Shown: positions 24,478 to 32,837 of the stretch, in pieces
Position numbering within the stretch: position 1 is the first letter of the stretch
How the letters are laid out: each line of letters begins with the position of its first letter
From: Micromonosporaceae bacterium KJ-029
GTDB lineage: Bacteria; Actinomycetota; Actinomycetes; Mycobacteriales; Micromonosporaceae
DNA: 64,000 nucleotides
Direction: 5' to 3'
Assembly: GCA_005402585.1 (NCBI GenBank)
Contig: BIFP01000048.1
Coordinates: forward strand, 124,001 to 188,000
Translations under genes and position numbers: made by a program
The notes under the pieces: model-generated
Told to the model about the DNA's origin: nothing
What the model saw: only the letters and a program-made list of their open reading frames with translations
Databases searched by the model: none

Positions 24478-25157
24478 CGTTGGAGTTTGTAGCCCAGCCC
24501 GCGCAACGTCACCAGATGCCGCGGGTTGGCCGGATCGGCTTCGATCTTCTGGCGCAGCCGACCCACGTGCACGTCGACCAGGCGCTCGTCGCCGCTGTCG
24601 TACCCCCAGACCCGGCTGAGCAGCTGCTGGCGGGAGAGCACCCGGCCGGCGTGCTCGGCCAGCTCACACAGCAGCCGGAACTCGGTGCGGGTGACCGCGA
24701 CCGGCTCGCCCGCCCGGCGGACCTCCCCGGCCTCGGGGCTGACCTCCAACTCGCCGAAGGCGAACACCGGCACCGCCGCCTCCACCGCGGCCACCGTGCG
24801 GCCCCGCCGTCGCAGGGCCCGCAGCCGGGCGGTCAGCTCCTTGATCGCCACCGGCTTGACCACGTAGTCGTCGGCACCGGCCTCCAACGCGGCGACGATG
24901 TCATGGGTGTCGTCGCGGGCACTGACCACCACGATCGGCACGTCGTCGTCGCGGCGTAGCTGGCGGATGCCCTCGAAACCGTCGATTCCGGGCAGCATCA
25001 GGTCGACCAGGACGTAGTCGGCCGGCTCCCGACGCTGCGCGCGCAGCCCCTCCTCGGCGGTCGCCGCACCCCGGGCGTCGTAGCCCTCGTCCTCCAGGGC
25101 GAGCAGCAACGCCAACCGGATCCGGTCGTCGTCCTCGATCACCAGTACCGCTGTCAT
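24474..25157 (-). CDS. OmpR/PhoB-family response regulator
   Basis: 227 residues. The receiver domain has the acidic pair EDDD near residue 7, phospho-acceptor Asp in VLVDLMLPGIDGF, Thr/Ser in VVSARDD and Lys in VVKPV. A winged-helix output domain follows (TRTEFRLLCEL, RQQLLSRVWGY, DVHVGRLRQKIE). ATG 25157 is the first start matching receiver domains; the frame is open upstream to 25226. It is cognate to the overlapping kinase gene. Confidence 0.94.
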   Translation of the reverse strand: MTAVLVIEDDDRIRLALLLALEDEGYDARGAATAEEGLRAQRREPADYVLVDLMLPGIDGFEGIRQLRRDDDVPIVVVSARDDTHDIVAALEAGADDYVVKPVAIKELTARLRALRRRGRTVAAVEAAVPVFAFGELEVSPEAGEVRRAGEPVAVTRTEFRLLCELAEHAGRVLSRQQLLSRVWGYDSGDERLVDVHVGRLRQKIEADPANPRHLVTLRGLGYKLQR

Positions 25158-25310
25158 GTTCGAATCATCCCCAAGCCCCTCCCGGCCGGCCAACCGCGAT
25201 CGGCATAAGGGTGTTTTGTCATGCAACTGTCATACGTCCGCGCGGTGCCCGCCAATCCGGCTGGGCAGGGTGAGAGCCGACCTCGGGACATCAGGAGAGG
25301 GGGCCGCCAC

Positions 25311-25742
25311 GTGACCACACCACGACGCCCCGAGTGCACCGTGCCGCTGGTGGAGGTGGCCATCACCGAGTTCGACCTGGCCTGCCTGCGGGAGACCGGT
25401 GCGGTCTTCGACCAGCTGTTGACCCTGCACCCGGAGCAGGTCGTGATCGACCTGTCCGGTTGCCGCCACATCGACGCGGCGGCCATCGGCCTGCTGCTCG
25501 ACGTGCACCGCCGGATGGTCCGCGCCGGCGGCGTGCTGTCGGTGCGCAATCCCAACCCGCGCATCACCCGGATCCTGCAGACCGCCCGGCTGGACCAGAT
25601 CCTGCCGGTGCACACCGAAACCGGCCCGTCGCCGGCCGTGGCCACGGACACCGTGGCACCGCCCGCCGACCGTGCCGCTCCCCCGGGTGCCGCGCCGCGC
25701 ACGGCCGCGTACGGCCGCGCGGCCGTCACCGTACGCACCTGA
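25311..25742 (+). CDS. STAS-domain anti-sigma-factor antagonist-like protein
   Basis: 143 residues from GTG 25311 with an AGGAGAGGGGG ribosome binding site. A single STAS domain spans about residues 10-105; VVIDLSGCRHIDAAAIGLLL surrounds the site where antagonists carry a phosphorylatable Ser/Thr, but here the residues are D-A-A-A, so phospho-switching may be lost. A disordered Ala/Pro tail follows. It lies in a same-strand group with a GlsB-like gene and a second STAS gene. Confidence 0.85.
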   Translation: MTTPRRPECTVPLVEVAITEFDLACLRETGAVFDQLLTLHPEQVVIDLSGCRHIDAAAIGLLLDVHRRMVRAGGVLSVRNPNPRITRILQTARLDQILPVHTETGPSPAVATDTVAPPADRAAPPGAAPRTAAYGRAAVTVRT

Positions 25743-25785
25743 CGCACCGCAGCCCACGCACGGATCCGGGATCACGAGGAGCAGC

Positions 25786-26055
25786 ATGACCATCGCCGGG
25801 ATCGCCGCGGCCCTCGCCGTCGGCCTCGCCGTCGGTGCGCTGGGCCGGCTCGTCGTCCCCGGCCGGTCGAGCGTGCCGCTGTGGCTCACCATGACCATCG
25901 GCGCCGTCGCCGCGCTGCTCGGCGCCATCAGCGCCTGGCTGGCCGGCGTCCGCGGGTTCAGCCTGCCGGCTCTGGTCGCCCAGGCCGGTCTCGCCGCGGT
26001 TGGCGTGGTGATCGTGGTCGCCACCGCCGGCAAGGAACGCTCCGACTCCCTCTGA
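25786..26055 (+). CDS. GlsB/YeaQ/YmgE-family stress membrane protein
   Basis: 89 residues from ATG 25786 with a GAGGAGC ribosome binding site. It has three hydrophobic segments and the motif GALGRLVVPGRSS, closely like the protein at 22148-22414. It sits between two STAS-domain genes, suggesting a general stress group. Confidence 0.85.
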   Translation: MTIAGIAAALAVGLAVGALGRLVVPGRSSVPLWLTMTIGAVAALLGAISAWLAGVRGFSLPALVAQAGLAAVGVVIVVATAGKERSDSL

Positions 26056-26142
26056 CCGTCCGCACGGCGACGGCGCCACCCGCCCGACGCCCCGAGTCCG
26101 TGTCCCGGCCGCACCGGCCGCGGCAACCGGAGAGGAACTCCG

Positions 26143-26787
26143 ATGACCGTCGTACCGGACGACAACCTGATGACCCTGATCTGCGACGTTTGCGGCGAGA
26201 CCACCACCGGCACCGCGTGCGTGCTGCCGGACGCCGAGGTGGTCTGGACCCTGGTCTCCGACCACGGGTGGAGCGGTTCTCCGTTCGCCACCGGCCCGCA
26301 CCGCTGCCCACGGTGCAGCGCCATGCCGCCGAACACGACCCCGCGCGGTGGCGACCGCGCCGGTGGGCCGGGCGGCGCCAGCGGCATCGACCGCATCGGT
26401 GACGTGATGGTGGTCGCCACCAACGGCGACATCGACGCGGACACCGGCGACGCCCTGCGCACCGCGTTGCGCGACGCGGTCGACCTGGGCGGGACTGTCG
26501 TGGTGGACCTGGCCCGCGTCAAGTTCATCGACCCGGTCGGGTTGAGCCTGCTCGTCCGCGCCCACCGCGAGGTACGCGACCGTGGCGGGCGGCTCTGCCT
26601 GGCCGCGCCGTCGAGGTTCATCCGCACCGTGCTGCACACGATGAAGCTCGACGGGGTCTTCCCGATCTACGACGACCTCGACGCCGCCCTCGCTGACTTG
26701 CGGGCGGCGGTCCGGTCAGCTCGCCCGACCGATGTCGAGGAGCCGGCATCCCTCCCTCAGCGGTCCGCCAGCGGCGTCACTGTTTGA
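26143..26787 (+). CDS. Zn-ribbon-STAS fusion protein
   Basis: 214 residues from ATG 26143 with a GGAGAGG ribosome binding site. The first 55 residues hold CDVC and CPRC pairs separated by a Trp-containing spacer, a probable zinc ribbon. A STAS domain follows (about 80-185; VVVDLARVKFIDPVGLSLLVRAH), with D-P-V-G instead of the usual D-S/T-x-G around the phospho-site. The last 25 residues are unstructured. It probably takes part in partner switching or sensing; the fusion is unusual. Confidence 0.8.
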   Translation: MTVVPDDNLMTLICDVCGETTTGTACVLPDAEVVWTLVSDHGWSGSPFATGPHRCPRCSAMPPNTTPRGGDRAGGPGGASGIDRIGDVMVVATNGDIDADTGDALRTALRDAVDLGGTVVVDLARVKFIDPVGLSLLVRAHREVRDRGGRLCLAAPSRFIRTVLHTMKLDGVFPIYDDLDAALADLRAAVRSARPTDVEEPASLPQRSASGVTV

Positions 26788-26900
26788 CCGGCGGCCCTTT
26801 GGCCGTCGACGCCGGGCGCGACGACCTGGCCGTCGGCCGCGGCGGGTCCGTGCCGGACCGGAGCACCGGCTGGCCCGGTGCGTGTTGGGTGTGGGGCAAG

Positions 26901-26935
26901 CCCGGTGGGCGGGCGTCAGGCACACACCCACCGGG
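26901..26935. terminator. Hairpin between convergent STAS and HTH genes
   Basis: Perfect 9-bp arms CCCGGTGGG (26901-26909) and CCCACCGGG (26927-26935), located 4 bases past the stop of the leftward HTH gene and 114 bases past the STAS stop. Confidence 0.55.
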
Positions 26936-26939
26936 ACGC

Positions 26940-27455
26940 TCAGGAGGCGGCGGAGAACCCACCACGACGGCGCAGCCGGCCGATCCAGCCCTGCGCCGTG
27001 TGCCGGGGCACGCCGTAGTGTTCCGCGACGGCGGTGACGGTGCCGGTGCGGTTGAAGACCTCGACCACATCCTCCGGCATGCGCCGGTAGACCCGACCCT
27101 TCGGAACCGGCGCCTCGCTGCGGCGGCGCCCGGCGCCGGAGGCAGCGCGGTTCGCACCGGAACGCACCGACCGCTTGCCGGCGGACGTGGCCCGTGGCTG
27201 CTCGGCGGACGACTCCTCGACGGCCGGCCCGACGGTGCTCTCGACCACGGCCGGCGTCGCCGGCGCCGCACCGGACGGGAACAACGCACGCAGCAGCAGG
27301 TTCAGGTCGAAGGACGGGAGGGTGGGTGCGGAGATGCCGCTGCCGGCCCGCATCGCGAGCTCCACGACTCGCGGCGTCGACCCGTCCATGTCGACGCAGA
27401 TGACGGTTTCCGTGTCGGCGCCCTCGGCTCTGATGGTGATTGTGTAGTCACCCAT
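26940..27455 (-). CDS. HTH-domain protein of unknown family
   Basis: 171 residues from ATG 27455 (GDYTITIRAEGADTETV). It has an N-terminal beta-strand-like segment of about 35 residues, a variable Ala/Pro/Ser linker, a basic region, and a C-terminal helix-turn-helix (about 125-165; VVEVFNRTGTVTAVAEHYGVPRHTAQGWIGRL). The architecture resembles small actinobacterial DNA-binding proteins but is not Lsr2. It lies just outside the left end of the biosynthetic cluster and is the only DNA-binding protein near it. Confidence 0.75.
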   Translation of the reverse strand: MGDYTITIRAEGADTETVICVDMDGSTPRVVELAMRAGSGISAPTLPSFDLNLLLRALFPSGAAPATPAVVESTVGPAVEESSAEQPRATSAGKRSVRSGANRAASGAGRRRSEAPVPKGRVYRRMPEDVVEVFNRTGTVTAVAEHYGVPRHTAQGWIGRLRRRGGFSAAS

Positions 27456-27552
27456 CGCTACCCTCCGCTGCTCGTCACATGACAGCACACACCCCGACAG
27501 TGTGATGATTCGACATCATAACCAGATTAGCGGATTGAGCAGGCTCCTCACA

Positions 27553-27579
27553 GATGCCGACACGTAGTGTGTCGGCATC
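27553..27579. promoter_or_regulatory. Perfect 11-bp palindrome between the HTH gene and the P450 operon end
   Basis: GATGCCGACAC-N5-GTGTCGGCATC. It lies 42 bases past the P450 stop and 98 bases upstream of the HTH gene start. It may be the terminator of the long leftward operon or an operator; no U-tract follows on the minus strand. A further CGACACACACG half-site lies at about 27591. Confidence 0.5.
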
Positions 27580-27620
27580 ACCGCACGTAGCCGACACACA
27601 CGTCGCCACCTGACGGGCCC

Positions 27621-28883
27621 TCATCGGCGGGTCGAGGTGAAGCGTCCGGGCAGCGACTTCACCCCGTTGACGAAGTTGCTTTCCAGCCGGACGACCGGGC
27701 CGGTCACCTCGAAACGCGCCAGGTGCGGCACCAGTTCCCGCAGCATGGTCTGTGCCTCCAGCCGGGCCAGGTGGGCACCGAGACAGAAGTGCGGACCCAT
27801 GCCGAAGGACAGGTGTGGGTTCGGGTCCCGGTCCACACGCAGCGTGTCGGCGGCGTCGAAGACGGTGGCGTCCCGGTTCGCCGACACATACCACAGCACC
27901 ACCTTCTCCCCTGCGGCGATGGGTTGACCGCACAGCTCGGTGTCCCGGGTCGCGGTACGCCGGAACTGCATGATCGGGGTGACCCAGCGCAGCATCTCCT
28001 CCGTCGCCGAAGGCACCAGTGTCTCGTCGCGGGCCAGCCGCTCCCGCTGCACCGGGTCGTCCAGCAACGCCAGCACGCTGCCGGAGATGAGGTGTCGGGT
28101 CGTCTCGTTGCCGGCCACCACCAGCAGCAGCCAGAAGCTGCAGAACTCCCGGTCGGACAGTCGCCGACCGTCCACTTCGCTCGTGGCCAACAGCGTCATC
28201 AGGTCGTCGCGGGGCGACCGGCGCCGCTCACCGGCGACGGTGAGCGCGTACTGGAACGCCTCGAAGAACGTCTGCCGGTACGCCTCCACGTCCCCGCCGC
28301 CGTACTCCGGATCGTCGAACCCGACCAGGTTGTTGCTCCACCGGTAGAGCAGATGCCGGTCCTCGCGGGGCAGCCCGAGCAGGTCCGCGAGGACCAGCAA
28401 CGGCAGTTCGGCGGCGAGGTCGGTGACCACGTCGCAGTCCGCCTGGCGTACCGCGCGCTGGACCAGGGCGTGGGCGTGGGCGGCGACGCTGTCGTGCAGC
28501 GCCCGGATCGCCCGCGGGGTGAACACCGCGGTGACCAGCCGACGGATCCGCGAGTGCTGGGGTGCGTCCATGTTGACCAGCAGTTGACGGGCCTGTTCCA
28601 GGTCGGCGGCGGTACGCGGGTCGGGCAGGAACGCGCCCTTGTGGGCGGAGGAGAACAGCTCCGGTTGCCGGGACGCGGCGACCACACCGTCGTGGCTGGT
28701 GACCGCCCAGAACCCGGGCCCCTGGCTGAGCATCCGCCCGCCGCCGCCACGCCGCCAGAGTGCGGGCTCCGGCACCCAGCACACCGGCGCCTCCCGCCGC
28801 ATCCGGGCGAACTCGGCGAACGGCACCCCGACGGCGTACGTCGCCGGATGGCCCACGTCCGGGCGGTCCACCAACTGACTCAC
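27621..28883 (-). CDS. Cytochrome P450 (CYP124/125/142-like)
   Basis: 420-residue soluble haem monooxygenase, last gene of the leftward operon. The haem-ligand loop FGMGPHFCLGAHLAR has Cys at residue 367. The I-helix motif AGNETTR and an ExxR-type K-helix are present. The N-terminal GFWAVTSHDGV and FSS segments resemble P450s hydroxylating sterol side chains and branched lipids. Electrons probably come from the ferredoxin encoded at the head of the same operon. ATG 28883 overlaps the acyl-CoA ligase stop by ATGA. The substrate is likely the pathway acyl chain, but this is inferred. Confidence 0.93.
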   Translation of the reverse strand: MSQLVDRPDVGHPATYAVGVPFAEFARMRREAPVCWVPEPALWRRGGGGRMLSQGPGFWAVTSHDGVVAASRQPELFSSAHKGAFLPDPRTAADLEQARQLLVNMDAPQHSRIRRLVTAVFTPRAIRALHDSVAAHAHALVQRAVRQADCDVVTDLAAELPLLVLADLLGLPREDRHLLYRWSNNLVGFDDPEYGGGDVEAYRQTFFEAFQYALTVAGERRRSPRDDLMTLLATSEVDGRRLSDREFCSFWLLLVVAGNETTRHLISGSVLALLDDPVQRERLARDETLVPSATEEMLRWVTPIMQFRRTATRDTELCGQPIAAGEKVVLWYVSANRDATVFDAADTLRVDRDPNPHLSFGMGPHFCLGAHLARLEAQTMLRELVPHLARFEVTGPVVRLESNFVNGVKSLPGRFTSTRR

Positions 28884-30433
28884 GACCGGTCTCCGGCCGG
28901 CTCCGGGCGCAGCAGCTCCCGGAGCACGTCGTGGCGGAGTTTGCCGGTGCCGTCGCGGGGCAGTTCGGCGACGAGCCGCCAGCGCCGGGGCACCTTGAAC
29001 CCGGCCAGGGAACGCCGGCAGAACCGGTCGAGGGCCTGCGGGGCGTCGGCCGGGTCGAGCCGGCGCGGATCCAACTCGACGACGGCGACCACCCGCTCGC
29101 CGTACTCGTCATCCGGTTCTCCGGTCACCGCCGCGTCCCGCACCGCCGGGTGCGACAGCAGCACCGCCTGCACCTCGGCCGGGTAGATGTTCACCCCGCC
29201 AGAGATGATCAGATCCCCGGCCCGGCCGGTCAGGTAGAGGTAGCCGTCGTCGTCGAGGTAGCCGGTCTCGCCGTAGGTGAACACGCCGGGCCGCAGGTGC
29301 GCGTCGCGGGTCTTCTCCGGGGCGTTGTGGTACTCGAAGGTCTGCCCGGCACGGCGGACGAACACCCGCCCCGGCTGACCGGCCGGCAACGCGGCGCCGT
29401 CCGGGCCCAGGATCACGACCTCGTTGGGCGGTACGGCCCGGCCGACGCTGCCCGGCCGACGCAGCCAATCGTCGGACTCGATGAGCGTGACCACCCCCGC
29501 CTCGGTGGCCGCGTAGTACTCGACCACCACCGGCCCCCACCACTCGATCATCCGCCGCTTCACCTCGACCGGGCAGGGCCCCCCGCCGTGCCACACCACC
29601 CGCAGGCTGCCCACGTCCGCCCGCGCCCGCACGGCGGTGTCCAGTCGCAACAGCCGGACGAACTGGGTGGGCACCAGGTGGCAGGCGGTGACCCGGTGCT
29701 CGGCCACCGCGGCCAGGAACGCCTGCGGTTCGAATCGCTCGTGCACCACCAGCTGGCTGCCACGCAGCAGCGGCAGCAGCGCGAAGAACAGCTGCGCGGA
29801 GTGGTACCACGGGCCGACCAGCAGCACCGCGCCCCGCGCCGGTACGGCCAGGGTGTGCCCGGCGTACGCCAGTAGTCGCTCCACCCGGTGAAACGGCGCA
29901 CCGGTGCGGAACAGCCCGTTGCGCACCCCCTTCGGCGCACCGGTGGTACCCGAGGTGTAGAGCATGGTGGAGCCGCACACCTGCTCCGCCGGCTCGTCGT
30001 CGGCGAGGGCGGCCAGCAGCGGCTCGACCGCGGCGGCGTCGGCGAGGTCCCTTGACCCGGTCACCAGTTGACGTACCGGGGCGGCACCGGATCGCACCGC
30101 CTCGCCGACCACCGCCGCGTACGCCGGCTCGGTCAGCACCAGCCGGCTCGCCGAGTCGGCCAGCAGGTACGCGATCTCGGGTGCGGTCAGGTGCCAGTTG
30201 ACCGGCACCACCGTCACGCCGGTGTGGATGGCGGCGAGCAGGGCCTCGAAGGTCTCCCGCCGGTTGCCGCAGACCACCGCCATCGTGTCGCCGACCCGCA
30301 GTCCGTGCGCGCGCAGCAGCCGGATCCACCGGTTGACCCGCGCGTCGAGACCCGGCCAGTCCAGGTCCCCGGCCGCGTCGCGCAGCGCCGGCGCTCCGGC
30401 GGCCCCGGCCAGATCCCGCAGCAGTACGGCCAT
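28880..30433 (-). CDS. Acyl-CoA synthetase (ANL superfamily)
   Basis: 517 residues from ATG 30433. The P-loop YTSGTTGAPKGV, the A5 region YYAATEAGV, TGRAGDLIISGG and the catalytic C-terminal Lys region DGTGKLRHDV are present, so it should adenylate a carboxylic acid and pass it to CoA. It has no fatty-acyl-AMP-ligase insertion. It lies between the aldolase-like gene (17 bases upstream) and the P450 gene (4-bp overlap). The frame is open upstream of 30433 but homology starts there. Confidence 0.9.
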   Translation of the reverse strand: MAVLLRDLAGAAGAPALRDAAGDLDWPGLDARVNRWIRLLRAHGLRVGDTMAVVCGNRRETFEALLAAIHTGVTVVPVNWHLTAPEIAYLLADSASRLVLTEPAYAAVVGEAVRSGAAPVRQLVTGSRDLADAAAVEPLLAALADDEPAEQVCGSTMLYTSGTTGAPKGVRNGLFRTGAPFHRVERLLAYAGHTLAVPARGAVLLVGPWYHSAQLFFALLPLLRGSQLVVHERFEPQAFLAAVAEHRVTACHLVPTQFVRLLRLDTAVRARADVGSLRVVWHGGGPCPVEVKRRMIEWWGPVVVEYYAATEAGVVTLIESDDWLRRPGSVGRAVPPNEVVILGPDGAALPAGQPGRVFVRRAGQTFEYHNAPEKTRDAHLRPGVFTYGETGYLDDDGYLYLTGRAGDLIISGGVNIYPAEVQAVLLSHPAVRDAAVTGEPDDEYGERVVAVVELDPRRLDPADAPQALDRFCRRSLAGFKVPRRWRLVAELPRDGTGKLRHDVLRELLRPEPAGDRS

Positions 30434-30450
30434 CCCCGCCCCTTCCCGGC

Positions 30451-31185
30451 TCAGTCCAGCAGGTCCGGCTGGGCCCGGACGATATCGGCGTACAGCGGAC
30501 GGAAGTTCAGCCGGGCGATCCCCGGGGTGCCGATGGCGCGCCGGGTCTCGGCCGCCGCCACCGCGTCGATCAGGACGGGCCGGCCGGCCGCCTCGGCGAG
30601 CAGCTGCACCTGGCAGCTGCGGTCCATGGCGATGAACCACCAGGCCGCCTCCGCCACCGATCCTCCGACGGTGAGCAACCCGTGGTTGCGCAGCACCACC
30701 GCCTTGGTCTCGCCGAGCGCGTCGGCGATCCGCTTGCCCTCCTCGTCGGCGAGCACCACCCCGGTGTAGTCGTCGAAGACCGTGTGGTCGTCGTAGAAGG
30801 CGCAGGCGTCCTGGGTGATCGGGTCCAGCGGACGCCCCAGCGCCGACCAGGCCCGCCCGTGGGTGGAGTGGGTGTGCGCGGCGGCGACCACGTCGGGACG
30901 CGCGGCGTGCACGTGCGAGTGGATGACGTACCCGGCCGGGTTGATCCGCCCGGCGCCCTCCAGCACCTCACCGGCTGCGTCCACCAGCAGCAGGTCGCTG
31001 ACCCGTACGTGCCCGAAGTGCAGGCCGAACGGGTTGATCCAGAACCGGTCCGGGTCCTGCGGGTCGCGGGCGGTCACGTGACCGCCGGCCCCCTCGTCGA
31101 ATCCGTACCGGGCGAAGAGCCGGCAGGTCGCGGCGAGTTGCCGCTGCCGGCGTAGGCGTTCCTCGGCCGGCGTCCGCCCGGTCAT
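30451..31185 (-). CDS. Class II aldolase/adducin-family protein
   Basis: 244 residues from ATG 31185, overlapping the upstream stop by ATGA. Zinc-binding His residues are visible in HSHVHAARPD and AAAHTHSTHG, with a later RNHGLL motif carrying the third metal-site His. The family includes fuculose-phosphate aldolases, decarboxylases and epimerases acting on acyl or sugar substrates. In this operon, cleavage or decarboxylation of a pathway intermediate is more likely than sugar metabolism. Confidence 0.85.
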   Translation of the reverse strand: MTGRTPAEERLRRQRQLAATCRLFARYGFDEGAGGHVTARDPQDPDRFWINPFGLHFGHVRVSDLLLVDAAGEVLEGAGRINPAGYVIHSHVHAARPDVVAAAHTHSTHGRAWSALGRPLDPITQDACAFYDDHTVFDDYTGVVLADEEGKRIADALGETKAVVLRNHGLLTVGGSVAEAAWWFIAMDRSCQVQLLAEAAGRPVLIDAVAAAETRRAIGTPGIARLNFRPLYADIVRAQPDLLD

Positions 31186-31886
31186 CCACAACCTCCCGCG
31201 GTGTCGGTGTCGAAGGCGGCGCCCGTGACGACCGCCGCCGGTACGCCCGCGGCGGGGTCCGCCGCCGGGGGATCGATCTCGGGCCGCCAGGCGGCCAGGA
31301 AGTGGTCGACCCGGTCCAGTCCCCAGAACCGGTGCCGGCCCCAGCGCAGGTACGGGATGCCGAACACGTCGTCGTCGTAGGCCGCGGCCAGGCAGTCGGT
31401 CGCCTCCGCGCGGATCTCCTCGTCGTCCGGGGCGTGCTGCGCGGCCACCGGGTCGAGTCCGGCCTCGACGGCGGCCCGGCCGATCACCTCCGGGGTGCAG
31501 ATGTCCTCGCCCCGCCCCCACCGGGCCGCGACCAGCGCGTCGTAGAACGGCACCGCCCGACCCGCGCGGCGGGCCGCCAGCCAGGCCAGGTGCGGCAGCT
31601 CCCACCACGGGTCCACGTCGATCGGCCAGGCCATCGTCAGGCCCGTCCGCTCGGCCAGCCGCTTGGTGTCCAGCAGGATGTAGCGGTGCTTGGCCCGGCT
31701 CATCTGTACGTAGTGGAACTCCGCGCCCCGCTCGGCCAGCGCCGCGGCGGTCTTCTCGTCCGGGTCCCAGTACGGGAACCAGTCCAGCCGGTCGAAGACG
31801 TCGGGTACCTCGCGGCGCAGCCGGTGCACGGTCAGCCAGCTGTACGGACTGCGGAACGAGAAGTACAGCCGGGGCCGCCGCTTCAC
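31182..31886 (-). CDS. 2-hydroxychromene-2-carboxylate isomerase-like (DsbA-fold) protein
   Basis: 234 residues. The thioredoxin-fold N-terminus YFSFRSPYSWLT carries the S-P-Y-S pattern of HCCA isomerases instead of the DsbA CxxC. The helical insertion (PIDVDPWWELPHLAWLAARR) and FGIPYLRWGRHRFWGLDR near the C-terminus fit the kappa-GST-like family, which normally uses glutathione in aromatic ring degradation. Actinobacteria mostly lack glutathione, so the true cofactor and reaction are uncertain. It is coupled by ATGA overlaps to both neighbours. Confidence 0.82.
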   Translation of the reverse strand: MKRRPRLYFSFRSPYSWLTVHRLRREVPDVFDRLDWFPYWDPDEKTAAALAERGAEFHYVQMSRAKHRYILLDTKRLAERTGLTMAWPIDVDPWWELPHLAWLAARRAGRAVPFYDALVAARWGRGEDICTPEVIGRAAVEAGLDPVAAQHAPDDEEIRAEATDCLAAAYDDDVFGIPYLRWGRHRFWGLDRVDHFLAAWRPEIDPPAADPAAGVPAAVVTGAAFDTDTAGGCG

Positions 31887-32821
31887 GCCGCCTCCCCGGC
31901 CAGGGCGCGCAGCACCTCGTCGTCGAACTCGGCCAGCTCACCGGCGCGCGGGCCGGCGCTGATCGCGTACCCGTGCAGGATGCTCGCGGTCGCGGTGTGC
32001 ACCAGCCGGTCGTCGCGGCGCACGTAGCAGTCCATCCGGGCGTCGAACATGACCCCGCGCAGCACGTCGGTGACGGTCAGCACGGTGTGCACCTCCTCCT
32101 CCATCCGGGCCGCCTCGACCAGCCGTACCCGGGCCCGGGAGACCACCGGGATCCAGGACCGCTCGCGGACCAGCCGGCCCACCGAGATGCCCCGGGCGGC
32201 CAGGAACCGGTCCACCACCTCCTCCAGCGCCCGCACGTAGCCGGAGTGCTGCACCCGGTCGGAGAAGTGGCAGTAGAAGTACGGCGCCCGCCAGGTCCAC
32301 AGGAACGCCCTCGACCCGGCCGGGGTGAGCACGTCGGCGACCGTCTCGCCGGCGCCGATCGGGAGGTGGTCGGGGCGGGCGACCACCCCGGCGGCGCCGA
32401 CCGTCGGCACCACCAGGTCGGCCAGATGCGCCGGTGCGGGCGCGGCGGCCGTCGCGGCGGGCTCGACCACCAGCGCGACGCGTACCGTGCCGCGCAGCAC
32501 CAACTGGTCCCGGCCGTCGCGGTGCACGGTCATCCGGACCGCCAGCCGGCTGCCGGACTCCCCGGTCACCTCGACCCGCACCTCGTCGTCGACCTCCAGC
32601 ACCGCCGGCAGCTGCACCGAGCAGTCGACGACCTCCACGCCCAGGCCGTGGTCGTGGAAGAGGTCACGCGCGCCGGCACCCCGGTCGCGCAACCACTGCA
32701 GGACCGCCTCCTCCACCAGATAGATGAAGTGCTTGAAGCCGATCCAGGTGCGGATGTTCGCCCCCTCGTACCTGGGCCGCCCGACCAGGACGGTCAGCGG
32801 GGCGGTGGGCGCACTGGTCAT
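31883..32821 (-). CDS. Double-hotdog thioesterase-like protein
   Basis: 312 residues from ATG 32821 with an AGGAGC ribosome binding site. It has two acyl-CoA-thioesterase-like hotdog halves, the first with FKHFIYLVEEAVLQWLRDRG and the second with SDRVQHSGYVRALEEVVDRFL, the 4-hydroxybenzoyl-CoA thioesterase/FcbC type with D-x-x-x-H-S-G-Y. It could hydrolyse or gate acyl-ACP/CoA intermediates of the type II PKS encoded upstream. Confidence 0.75.
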   Translation of the reverse strand: MTSAPTAPLTVLVGRPRYEGANIRTWIGFKHFIYLVEEAVLQWLRDRGAGARDLFHDHGLGVEVVDCSVQLPAVLEVDDEVRVEVTGESGSRLAVRMTVHRDGRDQLVLRGTVRVALVVEPAATAAAPAPAHLADLVVPTVGAAGVVARPDHLPIGAGETVADVLTPAGSRAFLWTWRAPYFYCHFSDRVQHSGYVRALEEVVDRFLAARGISVGRLVRERSWIPVVSRARVRLVEAARMEEEVHTVLTVTDVLRGVMFDARMDCYVRRDDRLVHTATASILHGYAISAGPRAGELAEFDDEVLRALAGEAA

Positions 32822-32837
32822 CTGTCTGCTCCTGTCG

